Counted from the stretch's first letter, positions 32,944 to 42,067 are shown. The stretch is 46,993 nt of DNA from Qingrenia yutianensis (GCF_014385105.1 NZ_JACRTE010000014.1:1-46993); one strand, 5' to 3'. Made by a program: numbers and translations. The notes: generated by a model from the sequence alone, not told the origin.

Positions 32944-34091
32944 AGGCTTAATCCCCTCTCATATACAATTTTTCGCGCCTCTTTGTCGGCGTCAAGCACT
33001 GCGTCAAGAGTGATTTTTCCGCCGCCGTCAAATTTTTCAAGCGCATTTTCAACCAAATCCGCAATATCCAAAAATTTAATTTTACCCTGCAAAAACAAAT
33101 CCACCGCCGCCTCGTTCGCGCCGTTTAAAACGGCAGGCAGAACACCGCCTTTTTTGTATGCCGACACCGCGAGGTTAAGGCATTTAAACGTGTCGTAATC
33201 AGGCTTATCGAATGTTAAGCACGATTTTTGAAAAATGTCCAGTTCGTCCGCAAACGACGGTTTTCTTTCGGGATAGTTTATTGCATAGCTTATGGGCAGA
33301 CGCATATCGGGCGAGCCGAGCTGTGCCATATACGAGCCGTCGCAAAACTCCACCATAGAATGAACAATGCTCTGACGGTGGATTACGGGGGTGATTTTGT
33401 CAATATCCACGCCGAAAAGGTGGCACGCCTCGATAATTTCAAGCCCCTTGTTCATAAGCGTTGCGCTGTCGATTGTGATTTTCGCGCCCATACTCCAGTT
33501 CGGGTGCTTTAAAGCGTCCTCTTTCGTTTTGTTTTCAAGCTCCGCGCGCGTTTTGCCGAAAAACGGACCTCCCGACGCGGTGAGCCAGATTTTTTTGATT
33601 TTTTCCCTTTTCTCGCCGTTAAGACACTGAAAAATCGCGCTGTGTTCACTGTCGACGGGGATAACGTCAACACCGTTTCCGCGCGCAAGGCTCATCACAA
33701 TTTCGCCTGCGCACACGAGCGTTTCCTTGTTTGCCAAAAGCAGACGTTTTTTTGCCTTAACCGCGCAGATTGTAGGGATAAGTCCCGCAATTCCCACAAC
33801 CGAATTTAGCACGCTGTCGGCTTCCTTAACCGACGCGGTTTCCGCCATTCCGTCCGCACCGCACACGATTTTTGTGCTTAAATCACGGGTTTCGCGCGCA
33901 AGTTCCGAATACTTTTCCTCATCGGCAATGCACGCAATTACGGGTTTAAATTTGCGCACCTGCTCTGCCAAAAGCTTAACGTTGCTTTTAGCCGCAAGTG
34001 CGCAGATGTTAATATTTTTATCATTCCCGGCAATCTGCAAAGTCTGCGTGCCGATTGAACCTGTTGAACCTAAAACTGCAATATTTTTCAT
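32937..34091 (-). CDS. dxr: 1-deoxy-D-xylulose 5-phosphate reductoisomerase
   Basis: The enzyme converts DXP to methylerythritol phosphate with NADPH, the first committed step of the non-mevalonate isoprenoid pathway. It has 384 residues from ATG 34091 (an upstream in-frame start at 34115 lacks a ribosome site). Landmarks are GSTGSIGTQTL at the N terminus, ALANKETLV-like LLLANKETLVCAG, ASGGPF, HPNWSMGAKITIDSATLMNKGLE and NGANEAAVDLFL. It would feed uppS upstream in the operon with isoprenyl precursors. Confidence 0.96.
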   Translation of the reverse strand: MKNIAVLGSTGSIGTQTLQIAGNDKNINICALAAKSNVKLLAEQVRKFKPVIACIADEEKYSELARETRDLSTKIVCGADGMAETASVKEADSVLNSVVGIAGLIPTICAVKAKKRLLLANKETLVCAGEIVMSLARGNGVDVIPVDSEHSAIFQCLNGEKREKIKKIWLTASGGPFFGKTRAELENKTKEDALKHPNWSMGAKITIDSATLMNKGLEIIEACHLFGVDIDKITPVIHRQSIVHSMVEFCDGSYMAQLGSPDMRLPISYAINYPERKPSFADELDIFQKSCLTFDKPDYDTFKCLNLAVSAYKKGGVLPAVLNGANEAAVDLFLQGKIKFLDIADLVENALEKFDGGGKITLDAVLDADKEARKIVYERGLSLC

Positions 34092-34118
34092 ATGTTTTTC
34101 CTTTTGAATACCCAAATT

Positions 34119-34958
34119 TTACAATATGGACGGCAAATAAATGTTAAGATAGAAAATGAGGGGCGCAACGGTCAGAACAGAGTCGAATCTGTCTAAAATT
34201 CCGCCGTGGCCCGGGATAATATCGCCGTAGTCTTTTATGTGATTTTCACGTTTTATACACGACATAATAAGGTCGCCCACCTGCGAGATAACCGCCGCGA
34301 GAACGCCTGTCACCGCAAGATTTATGTAGTTTATGCCGACTCCGTTTTTCGCAAGAATTACACCGTAGAGAATGTATACCAAAACGCTTCCCAAAACTCC
34401 GCCGAGCGCGCCCTCAACGGTCTTTTTGGGCGATACCTTTTCAATAAGCTTGTGTCTGCCGAAAGTTTTTCCGGCAAAGTACGCGAACGTATCCGCGCCC
34501 CACGCGCCGAAAAACACCAGCCACACGGTAAACGCGCCGTTTTTCTCTCCGCTGATTAAAATTATATGCGCAAATGTCACGGTTATATACACCGTTTCCA
34601 AAAAGAGCATTGAAACGGTGGAAAAACGCACGGTTTCGTGCATAAAAATCATAAAAAGCATAAGCACAAATCCGAACGCGAGCGTTGCCTGCAAAACGCC
34701 TTTTGAAAAGACGGAATAATTTATTCTGTCCTGAATTGCCGCGGTGAGAAGAAAAATCATAGCCGCCGCGGCGAACATAAATCCGACTGCGGTAAGACTT
34801 TTATATTTTTTCAAAAGCCCCGTCGATTTATACATTTCAAAAAGCGCCATGACCACAAGCGCAAACACGGCAATGCTTAACGCAACACTGCCCTGCAAAA
34901 TCACCGCAACCGCCGCCGCAAAGCCGAGCGTGCCGTATATAACTCTCTCTTTCAGCAT
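34119..34958 (-). CDS. cdsA: Phosphatidate cytidylyltransferase
   Basis: A 279-residue membrane enzyme with about seven to eight helices that makes CDP-diacylglycerol from phosphatidate and CTP. The C-terminal CTP-transferase signature is complete: SQVGDLIMSCIKRENHIKDYGDIIPGHGGILDRFDS (about 217-252). Usual length for Firmicutes is about 260-280. It starts at ATG 34958 after GGAGGTG, 3 nt after uppS. It supplies phospholipid synthesis in the same operon as isoprenoid and translation genes, as in many Firmicutes. Confidence 0.95.
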   Translation of the reverse strand: MLKERVIYGTLGFAAAVAVILQGSVALSIAVFALVVMALFEMYKSTGLLKKYKSLTAVGFMFAAAAMIFLLTAAIQDRINYSVFSKGVLQATLAFGFVLMLFMIFMHETVRFSTVSMLFLETVYITVTFAHIILISGEKNGAFTVWLVFFGAWGADTFAYFAGKTFGRHKLIEKVSPKKTVEGALGGVLGSVLVYILYGVILAKNGVGINYINLAVTGVLAAVISQVGDLIMSCIKRENHIKDYGDIIPGHGGILDRFDSVLTVAPLIFYLNIYLPSIL

Positions 34959-34961
34959 AAA

Positions 34962-35699
34962 TCACACACCTCCGAAACGTCTGTTTCTTTTTTGAAAATC
35001 CGCGACCGCGCCCTCAAGCTTGTCGGGCGTGAAATCTGGCCAGCAAACGTTTGAAAACCAAAATTCCGAATAAGCGCACTGCCAAAGCAGAAAATTGCTC
35101 AGCCGCTCCTCTCCGCTCGGGCGGATAATAAGGTCGGGGTCGGGAATGTTTTTTGTGTAAATATAATCGTTAAAAAGATTTTCGTCAATATCCGAAACGT
35201 CTATTTTGCCCGATTTTACGTCCTCTGCGATTTTTTTCGCCGCGTCGCAGATTTCCTGCCGTCCGCCGTAGTTGAGCGCGATGCTCACGGTGAGCTGTTT
35301 TCGGTTTTTCGACTTTTCCTCAACCTCGTTTATAAGGTCGATAAGCGTGTCGGACAGCCCCTCTTTTCTGCCGATTATTTTAAGGCGCACGTCCTCTCCG
35401 CCGAGAAGCTCGTCGTAGTTTCGCAGATACTTTTCGAGCAGAGCCATAAGGTCGTCAACCTCGTCTTTGGGACGTTTCCAGTTTTCGGTGGAAAACGCGT
35501 AAACGGTAAGATAGCGCACGCTTGTGTCTTTAAGGTATCTTACCACGTTTTCAAGATTTTTCGCCCCCATAGAGTGACCGGCACTTCTCGGAAGTCCTCT
35601 TTTTTTCGCCCATCTGCCGTTTCCGTCCAGAATTATGGCAATATGTTTCGGAAACGACATTTTGTCAACGCGCACCGATTTATGCTTTTTAAAAAACAT
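34962..35699 (-). CDS. uppS: Isoprenyl transferase (undecaprenyl diphosphate synthase)
   Basis: The enzyme extends farnesyl diphosphate with isopentenyl units to the C55 lipid carrier for the cell wall. From ATG 35699 it has 245 residues. The signature HIAIILDGNGRWAKKRGLPR contains the catalytic Asp25, followed by GHSMGAKN, YAFSTENWKRP and the C-terminal DPDLIIRPSGEERLSNFLLWQ. A TTG at 35714 is in frame but overlaps the GAGGGG ribosome site that fits the ATG. It lies between frr and cdsA, the usual order. Confidence 0.96.
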   Translation of the reverse strand: MFFKKHKSVRVDKMSFPKHIAIILDGNGRWAKKRGLPRSAGHSMGAKNLENVVRYLKDTSVRYLTVYAFSTENWKRPKDEVDDLMALLEKYLRNYDELLGGEDVRLKIIGRKEGLSDTLIDLINEVEEKSKNRKQLTVSIALNYGGRQEICDAAKKIAEDVKSGKIDVSDIDENLFNDYIYTKNIPDPDLIIRPSGEERLSNFLLWQCAYSEFWFSNVCWPDFTPDKLEGAVADFQKRNRRFGGV

Positions 35700-35749
35700 A
35701 TTTTTACCCCTCAAAAATAAAATGCGTCAAATGCATAAAAAATTTAACA

Positions 35750-36301
35750 TCAAACCGACAAAATCTCTTTTTCCTTTGCCGCAACGGTATCGTCAACCGT
35801 TTTAACGTATTTATCGGTGAGGTTCTGAATATCTTTTTCTATCGTTTTGAGTTCGTCCTCGGTAACATCGCCGTTTTTCTTCTCGTTTTTGTAAAATTCC
35901 ATAGCGTCACGGCGCACACCGCGTACGGCAACTTTGGAATTTTCGCCTTTTTTGCTCACTTCTTTAACGAGTTCTTTTCGTCTTTCCTCGGTAAGAGGCG
36001 GGAAGTTAAGACGCAAGCTTTTGCCGTCGTTCTGCGGGTTTATGCCGAGCTCCGATTTCAAAATCGCCTTTTCGATTTCGCCCACAAGGCTCATATCCCA
36101 CGGTGCGATAACGATTGTGCGCGCGTCGGGAACCGAGATTGACGCAACCTGTGCGAGGGGCGACGCAACGCCGTAATATTCAACGCTGATTTTGTCGAGC
36201 ACCGCCGCGTTTGCTCTGCCTGCTCTGATTGTGTTTAAGTCAAATTCCAATGCCGATATACATTTTTTCATTTTGGTTTCAAATTGTTCGTATTTAGCCA
36301 T
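35750..36301 (-). CDS. frr: Ribosome recycling factor
   Basis: A 183-residue protein that with EF-G splits ribosomes after termination. The N-terminal helix MKKCISALEFDLNTIRAGRANAAVLDKI and the conserved PLTEERRKELVKEVSKKGENSKVAVRGVRRDAM are diagnostic. The length is right for the family (about 185). ATG 36301 follows AAGGAG. It follows pyrH by 135 nt, a gap that holds a perfect palindrome. Confidence 0.97.
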   Translation of the reverse strand: MAKYEQFETKMKKCISALEFDLNTIRAGRANAAVLDKISVEYYGVASPLAQVASISVPDARTIVIAPWDMSLVGEIEKAILKSELGINPQNDGKSLRLNFPPLTEERRKELVKEVSKKGENSKVAVRGVRRDAMEFYKNEKKNGDVTEDELKTIEKDIQNLTDKYVKTVDDTVAAKEKEILSV

Positions 36302-36344
36302 AATTTTTTGCTCCTTTTATAAATATTTATAAAATTGTTTTTGA

Positions 36345-36372
36345 TACGGGACGATGCAGGCATCGTCCCGTA
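36345..36372. repeat. Perfect palindrome between pyrH and frr
   Basis: TACGGGACGATGC (36345-36357) pairs with GCATCGTCCCGTA (36360-36372) across an AG loop. It is followed by smaller GACGG/CCGTC hairpins. There is no T-run next to it, so it looks like a repetitive extragenic palindrome rather than a terminator. Confidence 0.65.
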
Positions 36373-36436
36373 CAAATTTCGGACGGTGAGTGCCGTCGTA
36401 TGTTTTTCCGTTTTTCAGACGGTTAATACCGTAATC

Positions 36437-37141
36437 CTATTTCACCAAGGTTCCGATTTCTTCGCCGAGGATAACCTTCTTAATATTGTCGGGGTCATCA
36501 AGACCGAACACGCGGATCGGGATTGAATTATCCATACAAAGCGATGTTGCGGTGGAATCCATAACGCCGAGTCCTCTGTTTAAAACTTCAATATACGAAA
36601 GATTGTCAAATTTAACCGCGTCTTTGTTAATGTTCGGGTCGCTGTCGTAAACGCCGTCAACCTTTTTCGCAAGCAAAATAGCCTCTGCGTCTATTTCAGC
36701 CGCACGGAGCGCCGCGGTTGTATCTGTAGAGAAAAACGGATTTCCCGTACCGCACCCGAAAACAACAACTCTGCCCTTTTCAAGATGTCTTATTGCCTTG
36801 TTTCTGATGTACGGTTCGGCAATCTGACGCATTTCAATAGCCGTCTGCGCGCGTGTGGGAACACCTCTCTGTTCGAGCGCGTCCTGAATTGCAAGCGCGT
36901 TTATAACCGTTGCAAGCATACCCATATGGTCGGCTCTCGTTCTGTCCATTTTAACACCGGAACGGCCTCTCCAGAAGTTTCCGCCGCCCACAACTATTGC
37001 AATCTGAACGCCCATTTCGGCACATTCTTTAATCGTGTCGGTAATTCTTCCGATTGTGTCTTCGCAAAGACCGAAGCCTTTTTCGCCTGCAAGCGCCTCA
37101 CCGCTGAGTTTCAGCAATACTCTTTTGTATTTCGGTTCCAT
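36437..37141 (-). CDS. pyrH: Uridylate kinase (UMP kinase)
   Basis: A 234-residue amino-acid-kinase-fold enzyme that makes UDP from UMP. KRVLLKLSGEALAG at the N terminus, VVGGGNFWRGR, DHMGMLATVINALAIQDALEQ and the late GLGVMDSTATSLCMDNSIPI are conserved PyrH features. ATG 37141 follows AAGGA. It is the first gene of the pyrH-frr-uppS-cdsA-dxr-rseP string. tsf and rpsB, which often precede it, are not here. Confidence 0.96.
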   Translation of the reverse strand: MEPKYKRVLLKLSGEALAGEKGFGLCEDTIGRITDTIKECAEMGVQIAIVVGGGNFWRGRSGVKMDRTRADHMGMLATVINALAIQDALEQRGVPTRAQTAIEMRQIAEPYIRNKAIRHLEKGRVVVFGCGTGNPFFSTDTTAALRAAEIDAEAILLAKKVDGVYDSDPNINKDAVKFDNLSYIEVLNRGLGVMDSTATSLCMDNSIPIRVFGLDDPDNIKKVILGEEIGTLVK

Positions 37142-37159
37142 AAGTAAAATTCCTTTCGT

Positions 37160-37187
37160 ATATTATTTATATTTTAAACTTTTGCAA
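37160..37187 (-). promoter_or_regulatory. Possible promoter of pyrH
   Basis: On the minus strand TTGCAA (37187-37182), 16 nt, TAATAT (37165-37160), 18 nt upstream of the start. Confidence 0.35.
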
Positions 37188-37250
37188 ATTTTCTCAACTT
37201 TAATATTTCGACACGCAAATCTTAAATCCTCTAAATTTAAACGGTCAAAA

Positions 37251-37919
37251 TCAAAAATTATTTTTGTTTTTTACAATTTCGATAATTTCTCTCGGCTCGC
37301 TTGCTATGACGTCCGCGCCGGCATTTTCGAGTTCTTCGCGCGTGCGGAACCCCCACAGTGCGCCGATTGTGAAAATTTTTGCGTTTTTGCCCGTTTCGAC
37401 GTCCACTTTCGTGTCGCCGGCGTAAATGCACTCATCGGGCGAAACGTCAAGTTTTTTCAGCATATCCAAAAGTGCGGACGGGTCGGGTTTTAACGGAAAT
37501 CCGTCACCGCCGCCGCAAAGAATGTCAAACGTGCCTTCTTTGAAAAACGCGCCGATAACGTCGTGCACCGCGCCGGTCGGCTTGTTTGACAAAACGCCCA
37601 GCTTAAAGCCCGAATTTTTCAAAAATTTCACAACGTCAGAAATTCCGTCGTACAGCTTTGTAAGATACATCGAATCGGTTTCGTAATCGTCGTGATAAAA
37701 CTCTTTCATCTCGTTAAAAAGCGCGTCGGAATACGCGTTTTTCTCGCAGAGCATACCTTTTACAAGGTTTTCGTAGCCTCTGCCGACAAGATATTTATAC
37801 CGTTCGCGCTCAATCTCGGGCAGACCGAATTTCTTCATCGAACGGTTTCCGTAGTAGCAGATTGTGTCGATTGTGTCGGCGATTGTGCCGTCAACGTCAA
37901 AAACCGCAGCTTTATACAT
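37251..37919 (-). CDS. HAD-family phosphatase (phosphoglycolate phosphatase-like)
   Basis: A 222-residue HAD hydrolase with motif I FDVDGTIADT (catalytic Asp8), motif II VLSNKPTG, motif III KPDPS and motif IV YAGDTKVDVETGKNA. The helical cap and general layout fit the Gph/PGP group, acting on phosphoglycolate or another small phosphate ester, but the substrate cannot be told from sequence. It lies between the WYL regulator and pyrH; 109 nt before pyrH suggest a separate promoter there. Confidence 0.88.
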   Translation of the reverse strand: MYKAAVFDVDGTIADTIDTICYYGNRSMKKFGLPEIERERYKYLVGRGYENLVKGMLCEKNAYSDALFNEMKEFYHDDYETDSMYLTKLYDGISDVVKFLKNSGFKLGVLSNKPTGAVHDVIGAFFKEGTFDILCGGGDGFPLKPDPSALLDMLKKLDVSPDECIYAGDTKVDVETGKNAKIFTIGALWGFRTREELENAGADVIASEPREIIEIVKNKNNF

Positions 37920-37937
37920 TTTAAAAATCCCCTTTAT

Positions 37938-38930
37938 CTATTCGTAAATTTTTTCAACATCTTTAACCGCGCTCAAAAACTTTTGCGCTATGTTTTCGGG
38001 CGAAACGATTTTCATTTTTCCGCCGAACGTGAACACCCACGCGAAAAACGTCGGACTGTCCGCAACGTTTACCGTTGCGATAAAGTGACTGTCGCCGTCG
38101 GGAAGAACGGGAATATCGCGCCCGAAACGGTCGATAACCGCGTTTACAAGCGAATTTTCGCACCTTATTTTAACGCTCACCTCGGCGCCCGCAAACATTC
38201 CGAAAAGCCGTTTTGTGTAACTTGAAAGCTTGAAATTTTCGGGTGTAACTTTTGAAATATCCTCCGCGTCCTCCGAAAGAATACGTATGTTTTCCATTTT
38301 GTCAACGCGGAAATTTGTGAGATTTCCGTGCTTTTCGTAGTGCGAAACAAGGTAGTAATTTTCGTCGCTGAAGGTAAGCGCATAGGGCGACACGACGTAT
38401 TCCGCACCGCCGTTTCGGTAAACCTTGTTTTTCTGCACGTTATATTCAAAATATTTAAACGCGACCTTCTTTTTTGCGAAAACCGCGCCGTGGAGCGTGT
38501 CGACGTTGTAATAAATCGTTTCGTTTCCGCTTTTCACGCGCTCGGTCATATAGAGCTGACGGTTCAGCTCGCGCGCGTTGTGACGGCTGGTTAGACCGCC
38601 GATTTTGCCGATAAGTTCACGGCTTTTTTTCTCGGTGACAAACCGCGACGCATTCACCGCGTCGCACAATAGCTTTAACTGTGCTGTTTCAAACGTACGC
38701 GACGCAAGCGCGTAGCCTGCATTTTTGCCCTTTCGGCTGATAATGTCAAGCCCGAAATGCTCCAGTTCGCAGATGTCGGAATACACCGACTTGCGCTCGG
38801 CATAAATTCCGCACAACGCGAGATAATCGAGAATTTGCGTCATAGAAACAAAATTCGTATCGTCGCTTTCCTCGTACAGAAATTTTAAAAGATATAAAAT
38901 TTTTAACTTCTGATTGCTCTCTTTTGCCAC
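37938..38930 (-). CDS. WYL-domain transcriptional regulator
   Basis: A 330-residue regulator with an N-terminal winged helix-turn-helix (about 8-75: LKILYLLKFLYEES... TQILDYLALCGIYAERKSVYSDICELEHFGLDI) and a WYL domain (about 145-235, with VAFKYFEYNVQKNKVYRNGGAEYVVSPYALTFSDENYYLVSHYE). WYL domains bind nucleic acid or nucleotides, and the family often controls DNA-damage or defence genes. No defence gene is nearby; the flanking genes are mutS2 and a phosphatase. GTG 38930 follows GGGGGTG. Confidence 0.88.
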   Translation of the reverse strand: MAKESNQKLKILYLLKFLYEESDDTNFVSMTQILDYLALCGIYAERKSVYSDICELEHFGLDIISRKGKNAGYALASRTFETAQLKLLCDAVNASRFVTEKKSRELIGKIGGLTSRHNARELNRQLYMTERVKSGNETIYYNVDTLHGAVFAKKKVAFKYFEYNVQKNKVYRNGGAEYVVSPYALTFSDENYYLVSHYEKHGNLTNFRVDKMENIRILSEDAEDISKVTPENFKLSSYTKRLFGMFAGAEVSVKIRCENSLVNAVIDRFGRDIPVLPDGDSHFIATVNVADSPTFFAWVFTFGGKMKIVSPENIAQKFLSAVKDVEKIYE

Positions 38931-38980
38931 ACCGCACCCCCGTTATTCGGATATTCTTCGCATTGTCGTCTTTGCAAGGC

Positions 38981-41344
38981 TTATTTAAGCTTAACGATTG
39001 TCACACCGCTGTCGCCCTCGCCGTAGGACGCAAGCGCAAAGCTTTCCACCCTTGGCTGTTTGCGCAGATACTGATGTATGCCCTGACGCAGTGCACCCGT
39101 GCCTTTGCCGTGGATAATTCTCACCTGTGTGAGCGACGACAAAACCGCGTCGTCAAGGAATTTTTCAAGAATATATATCGAATCTTCGATATTTTCTCCG
39201 CGCAAATCAAGCTCGGCCGAAACGTTCATATATTTTGCGCCGTCACCCATTCCGCCGGACGCGCGTTTTTGTTTCTGCTTGGGTTTTTCCTCTTTAATAA
39301 GCCGTAAATCCGACAAATTCGATTTTAATTTCATAATGCCGACTTTTACCGTCAGCGCACCGCTCCTGTCGGGGAGGGTCACCACCGTGCCTTTCTGCCC
39401 CATACTCACAATTTCCACGCTGTCGCCCAGCTTTACGCTCTTGGGCGCTTTGGTGTTTACGCTCGGTTTCTCGTACTTGTTATCGGCATTTTCCTTGCTT
39501 TTTTTGTTTATCTTCTGGCGTGCGCGCTCCATTTCGCGGTTCGCCTCGGTCAAATCTTTCATTTTCTGCGCTTTTTTAATCTGCTTTAACGCGTCCTCGG
39601 TTTCGCGCTTTGCGTCCTCAATGATTTTCTTCGCCTCGGCGCGCGCTTTTTCAAGGATTTTCTCGGTTTTTTCGTCCAGAATTTTGTTGCGCTTTGCCAT
39701 TTCCTTTTTGATATTTTCCGCCTCTTGCTTAATGCTCTGCGCTTTGTCCTTTTCGCGCTCGCTCAAAATTCTGTTCTTTTCAAGCTCGGATATAACGTCC
39801 TCAAATTTCACGCTCTCGGTGTCGATATGCTTTTTCGCGTTGTCAATGATAAACTGCGAAAGTCCGAGCCGTTTTGAAATTGCAAACGCGTTGCTCTTTC
39901 CGGGAATACCGATAAGAAGTCTGTACGTCGGCGCAAGGGTTTCAACGTCAAATTCACACGACGCGTTCTCTACCCTGTTGTTTGAAAGCGCATACACTTT
40001 AAGTTCGCTGTAATGCGTGGTTGCGGCGCATTTCGCGCCCGTGTTTTTCACATATTCCAAAATGCTGATTGCAAGCGCCGCGCCCTCGGTGGGGTCTGTG
40101 CCGGCGCCGAGTTCGTCGAAAAGGCAAAGACTTTTTTCGCTGATTTTCGACAAAATATCCACGATGTTAACCATATGCGCGGAAAATGTGCTCAAACTCT
40201 GCTCAATGCTCTGTTCGTCGCCGATGTCGGCAAAAACGTCCTCAAACACCGCGATTTCCGAGCCCTCCTCCGCGGTGATATGCAAGCCCGAAAGCGCCAT
40301 AACCGTCAAAAGTCCGATTGTTTTAAGCGTTACCGTTTTACCGCCCGTGTTCGGACCCGTGATAACCAGCGTGTCGAAATTTTTTCCAAGATAAATATCG
40401 GTTGCAACCACCTTTTTCGGGTCGATTAACGGGTGGCGCGCACGGCGCAGATTTATGTGCCCTTTATCGTTGATGTTCGGCGCAAAAGCGTCGGTCGCAA
40501 GAGCGTATTTGCCCTTTGCGAAAATCAAATCTATGCACGAAATTGTGTCATAGCTCATTTTTATAAGCTTTGAAACAAGCGCAACTTCGTTTGTGAGATT
40601 TGCAAGAATTTTTTCGATTTCGTCTTTTTCCTCGCCCAAAAGACGGCGGATTTCGTTGTTTGTTTCAACAACGCTCATAGGCTCTAAAAATATGGTCGAA
40701 CCGGTGGCGGAAACATCGTGCACAACGCCGGGGATTGCGCCTTTGTATTCGCTTTTGAGCGGAATAACGTATCGGTCGCCGCGAAGCGTTATAAGCTGTT
40801 CCTGAAGGTGCTTTTGGTGCGACGGCGACGTGATGATTTTTTGCAGAATATCTTTAACTTTATTGTTCGCCGCGCGGATTTTGCGCCTTATATCCAAAAG
40901 CGTACTGCTCGCGTCGTCCGCCATTGTTTCCGCGTCGATAACCGCGCCCGTGATGTCAGTTTCAAGGCGCTTGTCCTCATAGAGCGCGTCTATATGCTCG
41001 GCGAGAATTTCACATTCCGCGTCTTTTGTGTGCATTTTAATTCTGCGCGCCGTTTCAAGCACCTTTGCAATGTTTAAAAGCTCGGACATTGTGAGCGTTC
41101 CGCCCATATCCGCACGTTTTAACGACGCTGTGACGTCGCTTGCACAGGTGATGGGCAGACTTCCGCATTTTGTAAGAATACGCGACGCCTCTTTGGTTTC
41201 GTCCTGCATTTTCTGCGCCGATTTAAGCGTTTTTGCCGGCATTATGCGCATTATTTCGTCTTTTGTGCTTTCCATAACCGCAAAGTCGGACAAACGTTTT
41301 AATATTTTATCAAATTCAAGTGTTTTCAAGGCTTTTGTTTCCAT
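38981..41344 (-). CDS. mutS2: Endonuclease MutS2
   Basis: A 787-residue MutS2 of standard length. It has the helical lever domain, the ATPase domain with Walker A GPNTGGKT (near residue 329), DELGAGTDPTEGAALAISIL and THYSELKVYAL, a long charged coiled coil (about 510-640), and a C-terminal Smr nuclease domain (about 710-787: LDLRGENIEDSIYILEKFLDDA, HGKGTGALRQGIHQYL). It acts on branched DNA or stalled ribosomes rather than in mismatch repair; mutL is absent here. ATG 41344 follows GGAGG. Confidence 0.96.
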   Translation of the reverse strand: METKALKTLEFDKILKRLSDFAVMESTKDEIMRIMPAKTLKSAQKMQDETKEASRILTKCGSLPITCASDVTASLKRADMGGTLTMSELLNIAKVLETARRIKMHTKDAECEILAEHIDALYEDKRLETDITGAVIDAETMADDASSTLLDIRRKIRAANNKVKDILQKIITSPSHQKHLQEQLITLRGDRYVIPLKSEYKGAIPGVVHDVSATGSTIFLEPMSVVETNNEIRRLLGEEKDEIEKILANLTNEVALVSKLIKMSYDTISCIDLIFAKGKYALATDAFAPNINDKGHINLRRARHPLIDPKKVVATDIYLGKNFDTLVITGPNTGGKTVTLKTIGLLTVMALSGLHITAEEGSEIAVFEDVFADIGDEQSIEQSLSTFSAHMVNIVDILSKISEKSLCLFDELGAGTDPTEGAALAISILEYVKNTGAKCAATTHYSELKVYALSNNRVENASCEFDVETLAPTYRLLIGIPGKSNAFAISKRLGLSQFIIDNAKKHIDTESVKFEDVISELEKNRILSEREKDKAQSIKQEAENIKKEMAKRNKILDEKTEKILEKARAEAKKIIEDAKRETEDALKQIKKAQKMKDLTEANREMERARQKINKKSKENADNKYEKPSVNTKAPKSVKLGDSVEIVSMGQKGTVVTLPDRSGALTVKVGIMKLKSNLSDLRLIKEEKPKQKQKRASGGMGDGAKYMNVSAELDLRGENIEDSIYILEKFLDDAVLSSLTQVRIIHGKGTGALRQGIHQYLRKQPRVESFALASYGEGDSGVTIVKLK

Positions 41345-41407
41345 ATGCCAAACCTCCGTAATTTGCCGAAAAATCCTGAAATTTTAGCTTATTATATATT
41401 CATAGGC

Positions 41408-41436
41408 ATTATATCACATAATATTCAATTTTGCAA
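41408..41436 (-). promoter_or_regulatory. Promoter of mutS2
   Basis: On the minus strand TTGCAA (41436-41431), 17 nt, TATAAT (41413-41408) with an extended TGA motif, about 64 nt before the ATG. Confidence 0.65.
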
Positions 41437-41486
41437 ATGTTTTATTGTACGGTTTTTTGGACAGATAAAACTTTATAATAGACTTA

Positions 41487-41763
41487 TAGGCATCAGAGGA
41501 GCGAACCCCGTGTGGCTTAAATAGGCAAATTTTCCAAAATACTGCGTTGAAAAGCTATGTTATACGTCAGTATTAACCCAGCTTTTCGCCTTGTCTTTTT
41601 AAAAATTTGCTCTATTTAAACTCTTCGACCTTCCGTTTTAAAAATTATTTGAATTTTCGGTACGGAGGACGAAGATAGGCTGACGCCTTTCGAGGACGAC
41701 AAGCCGAAAAGGCATGAAATTTTTAAAATGCAAGGCATACGGGGTTCGATCCTCTGATGCCTA
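41487..41763. repeat. Palindromic element B with inverted ends (MITE-like)
   Basis: A 277-bp element bounded by 25-bp inverted repeats with one mismatch (41487-41511 and 41739-41763). The left half has ATAC-GTCA-GTAT (41562-41573) nested in GAAAAGCT/AGCTTTTC; the right half has AGGC-TGAC-GCCT (41677-41688). It shares CTRCGT..AAAA, the GTCA loop and TTGTCT with element A at 16333-16635. It lies between a TATAAT (41474-41479) and the small membrane gene at 41795. No coding capacity is evident. Confidence 0.78.
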
Positions 41764-41794
41764 AGCAATAAACAAAACGAAAGGAAGAAAAACT

Positions 41795-42022
41795 ATGAAA
41801 AACATTTTTAATCTTTTGATTATCGCGGGAATAATAACACTTATCGGAACGGCAGGCGCGTCGGATTTTGACGGCATAAGCTTTTCGCAGATTTTGTCAC
41901 AGGCGTTTTTCTCGGTAAAACTTGTGTTTTGCGGAGTGATTTTGAAAAGAACGTTTGAATTTTTGAAAAAATGCGTGGTAAGAAAGGTTCTGCGCGAATA
42001 CGCGCACTGCAAAACCGCGTAA
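41795..42022 (+). CDS. Small membrane protein of unknown function
   Basis: A 75-residue protein with an N-terminal hydrophobic helix (about 4-22: IFNLLIIAGIITLIGTAGA) and a second amphipathic or hydrophobic stretch (about 32-52: ILSQAFFSVKLVFCGVIL), ending in a basic tail (LKKCVVRKVLREYAHCKTA). I do not recognise a family. ATG 41795 follows AAAGGAAG with good spacing, and a strong terminator stands directly after the stop, so the frame looks like a real single-gene unit. The palindromic element B lies 31 nt upstream and may have separated it from its original promoter. Confidence 0.6.
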   Translation: MKNIFNLLIIAGIITLIGTAGASDFDGISFSQILSQAFFSVKLVFCGVILKRTFEFLKKCVVRKVLREYAHCKTA

Positions 42023-42030
42023 AAACGCAA

Positions 42031-42065
42031 AAAATGAGCGGAGGAGAAAATCTTCCGCTCATTTT
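42031..42065. terminator. Bidirectional terminator between the small gene and rsmA
   Basis: AAAATGAGCGGA and TCCGCTCATTTT pair, with extra pairs inside. A/T runs on both sides let it work in both directions. Confidence 0.88.
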
Positions 42066-42067
42066 GT

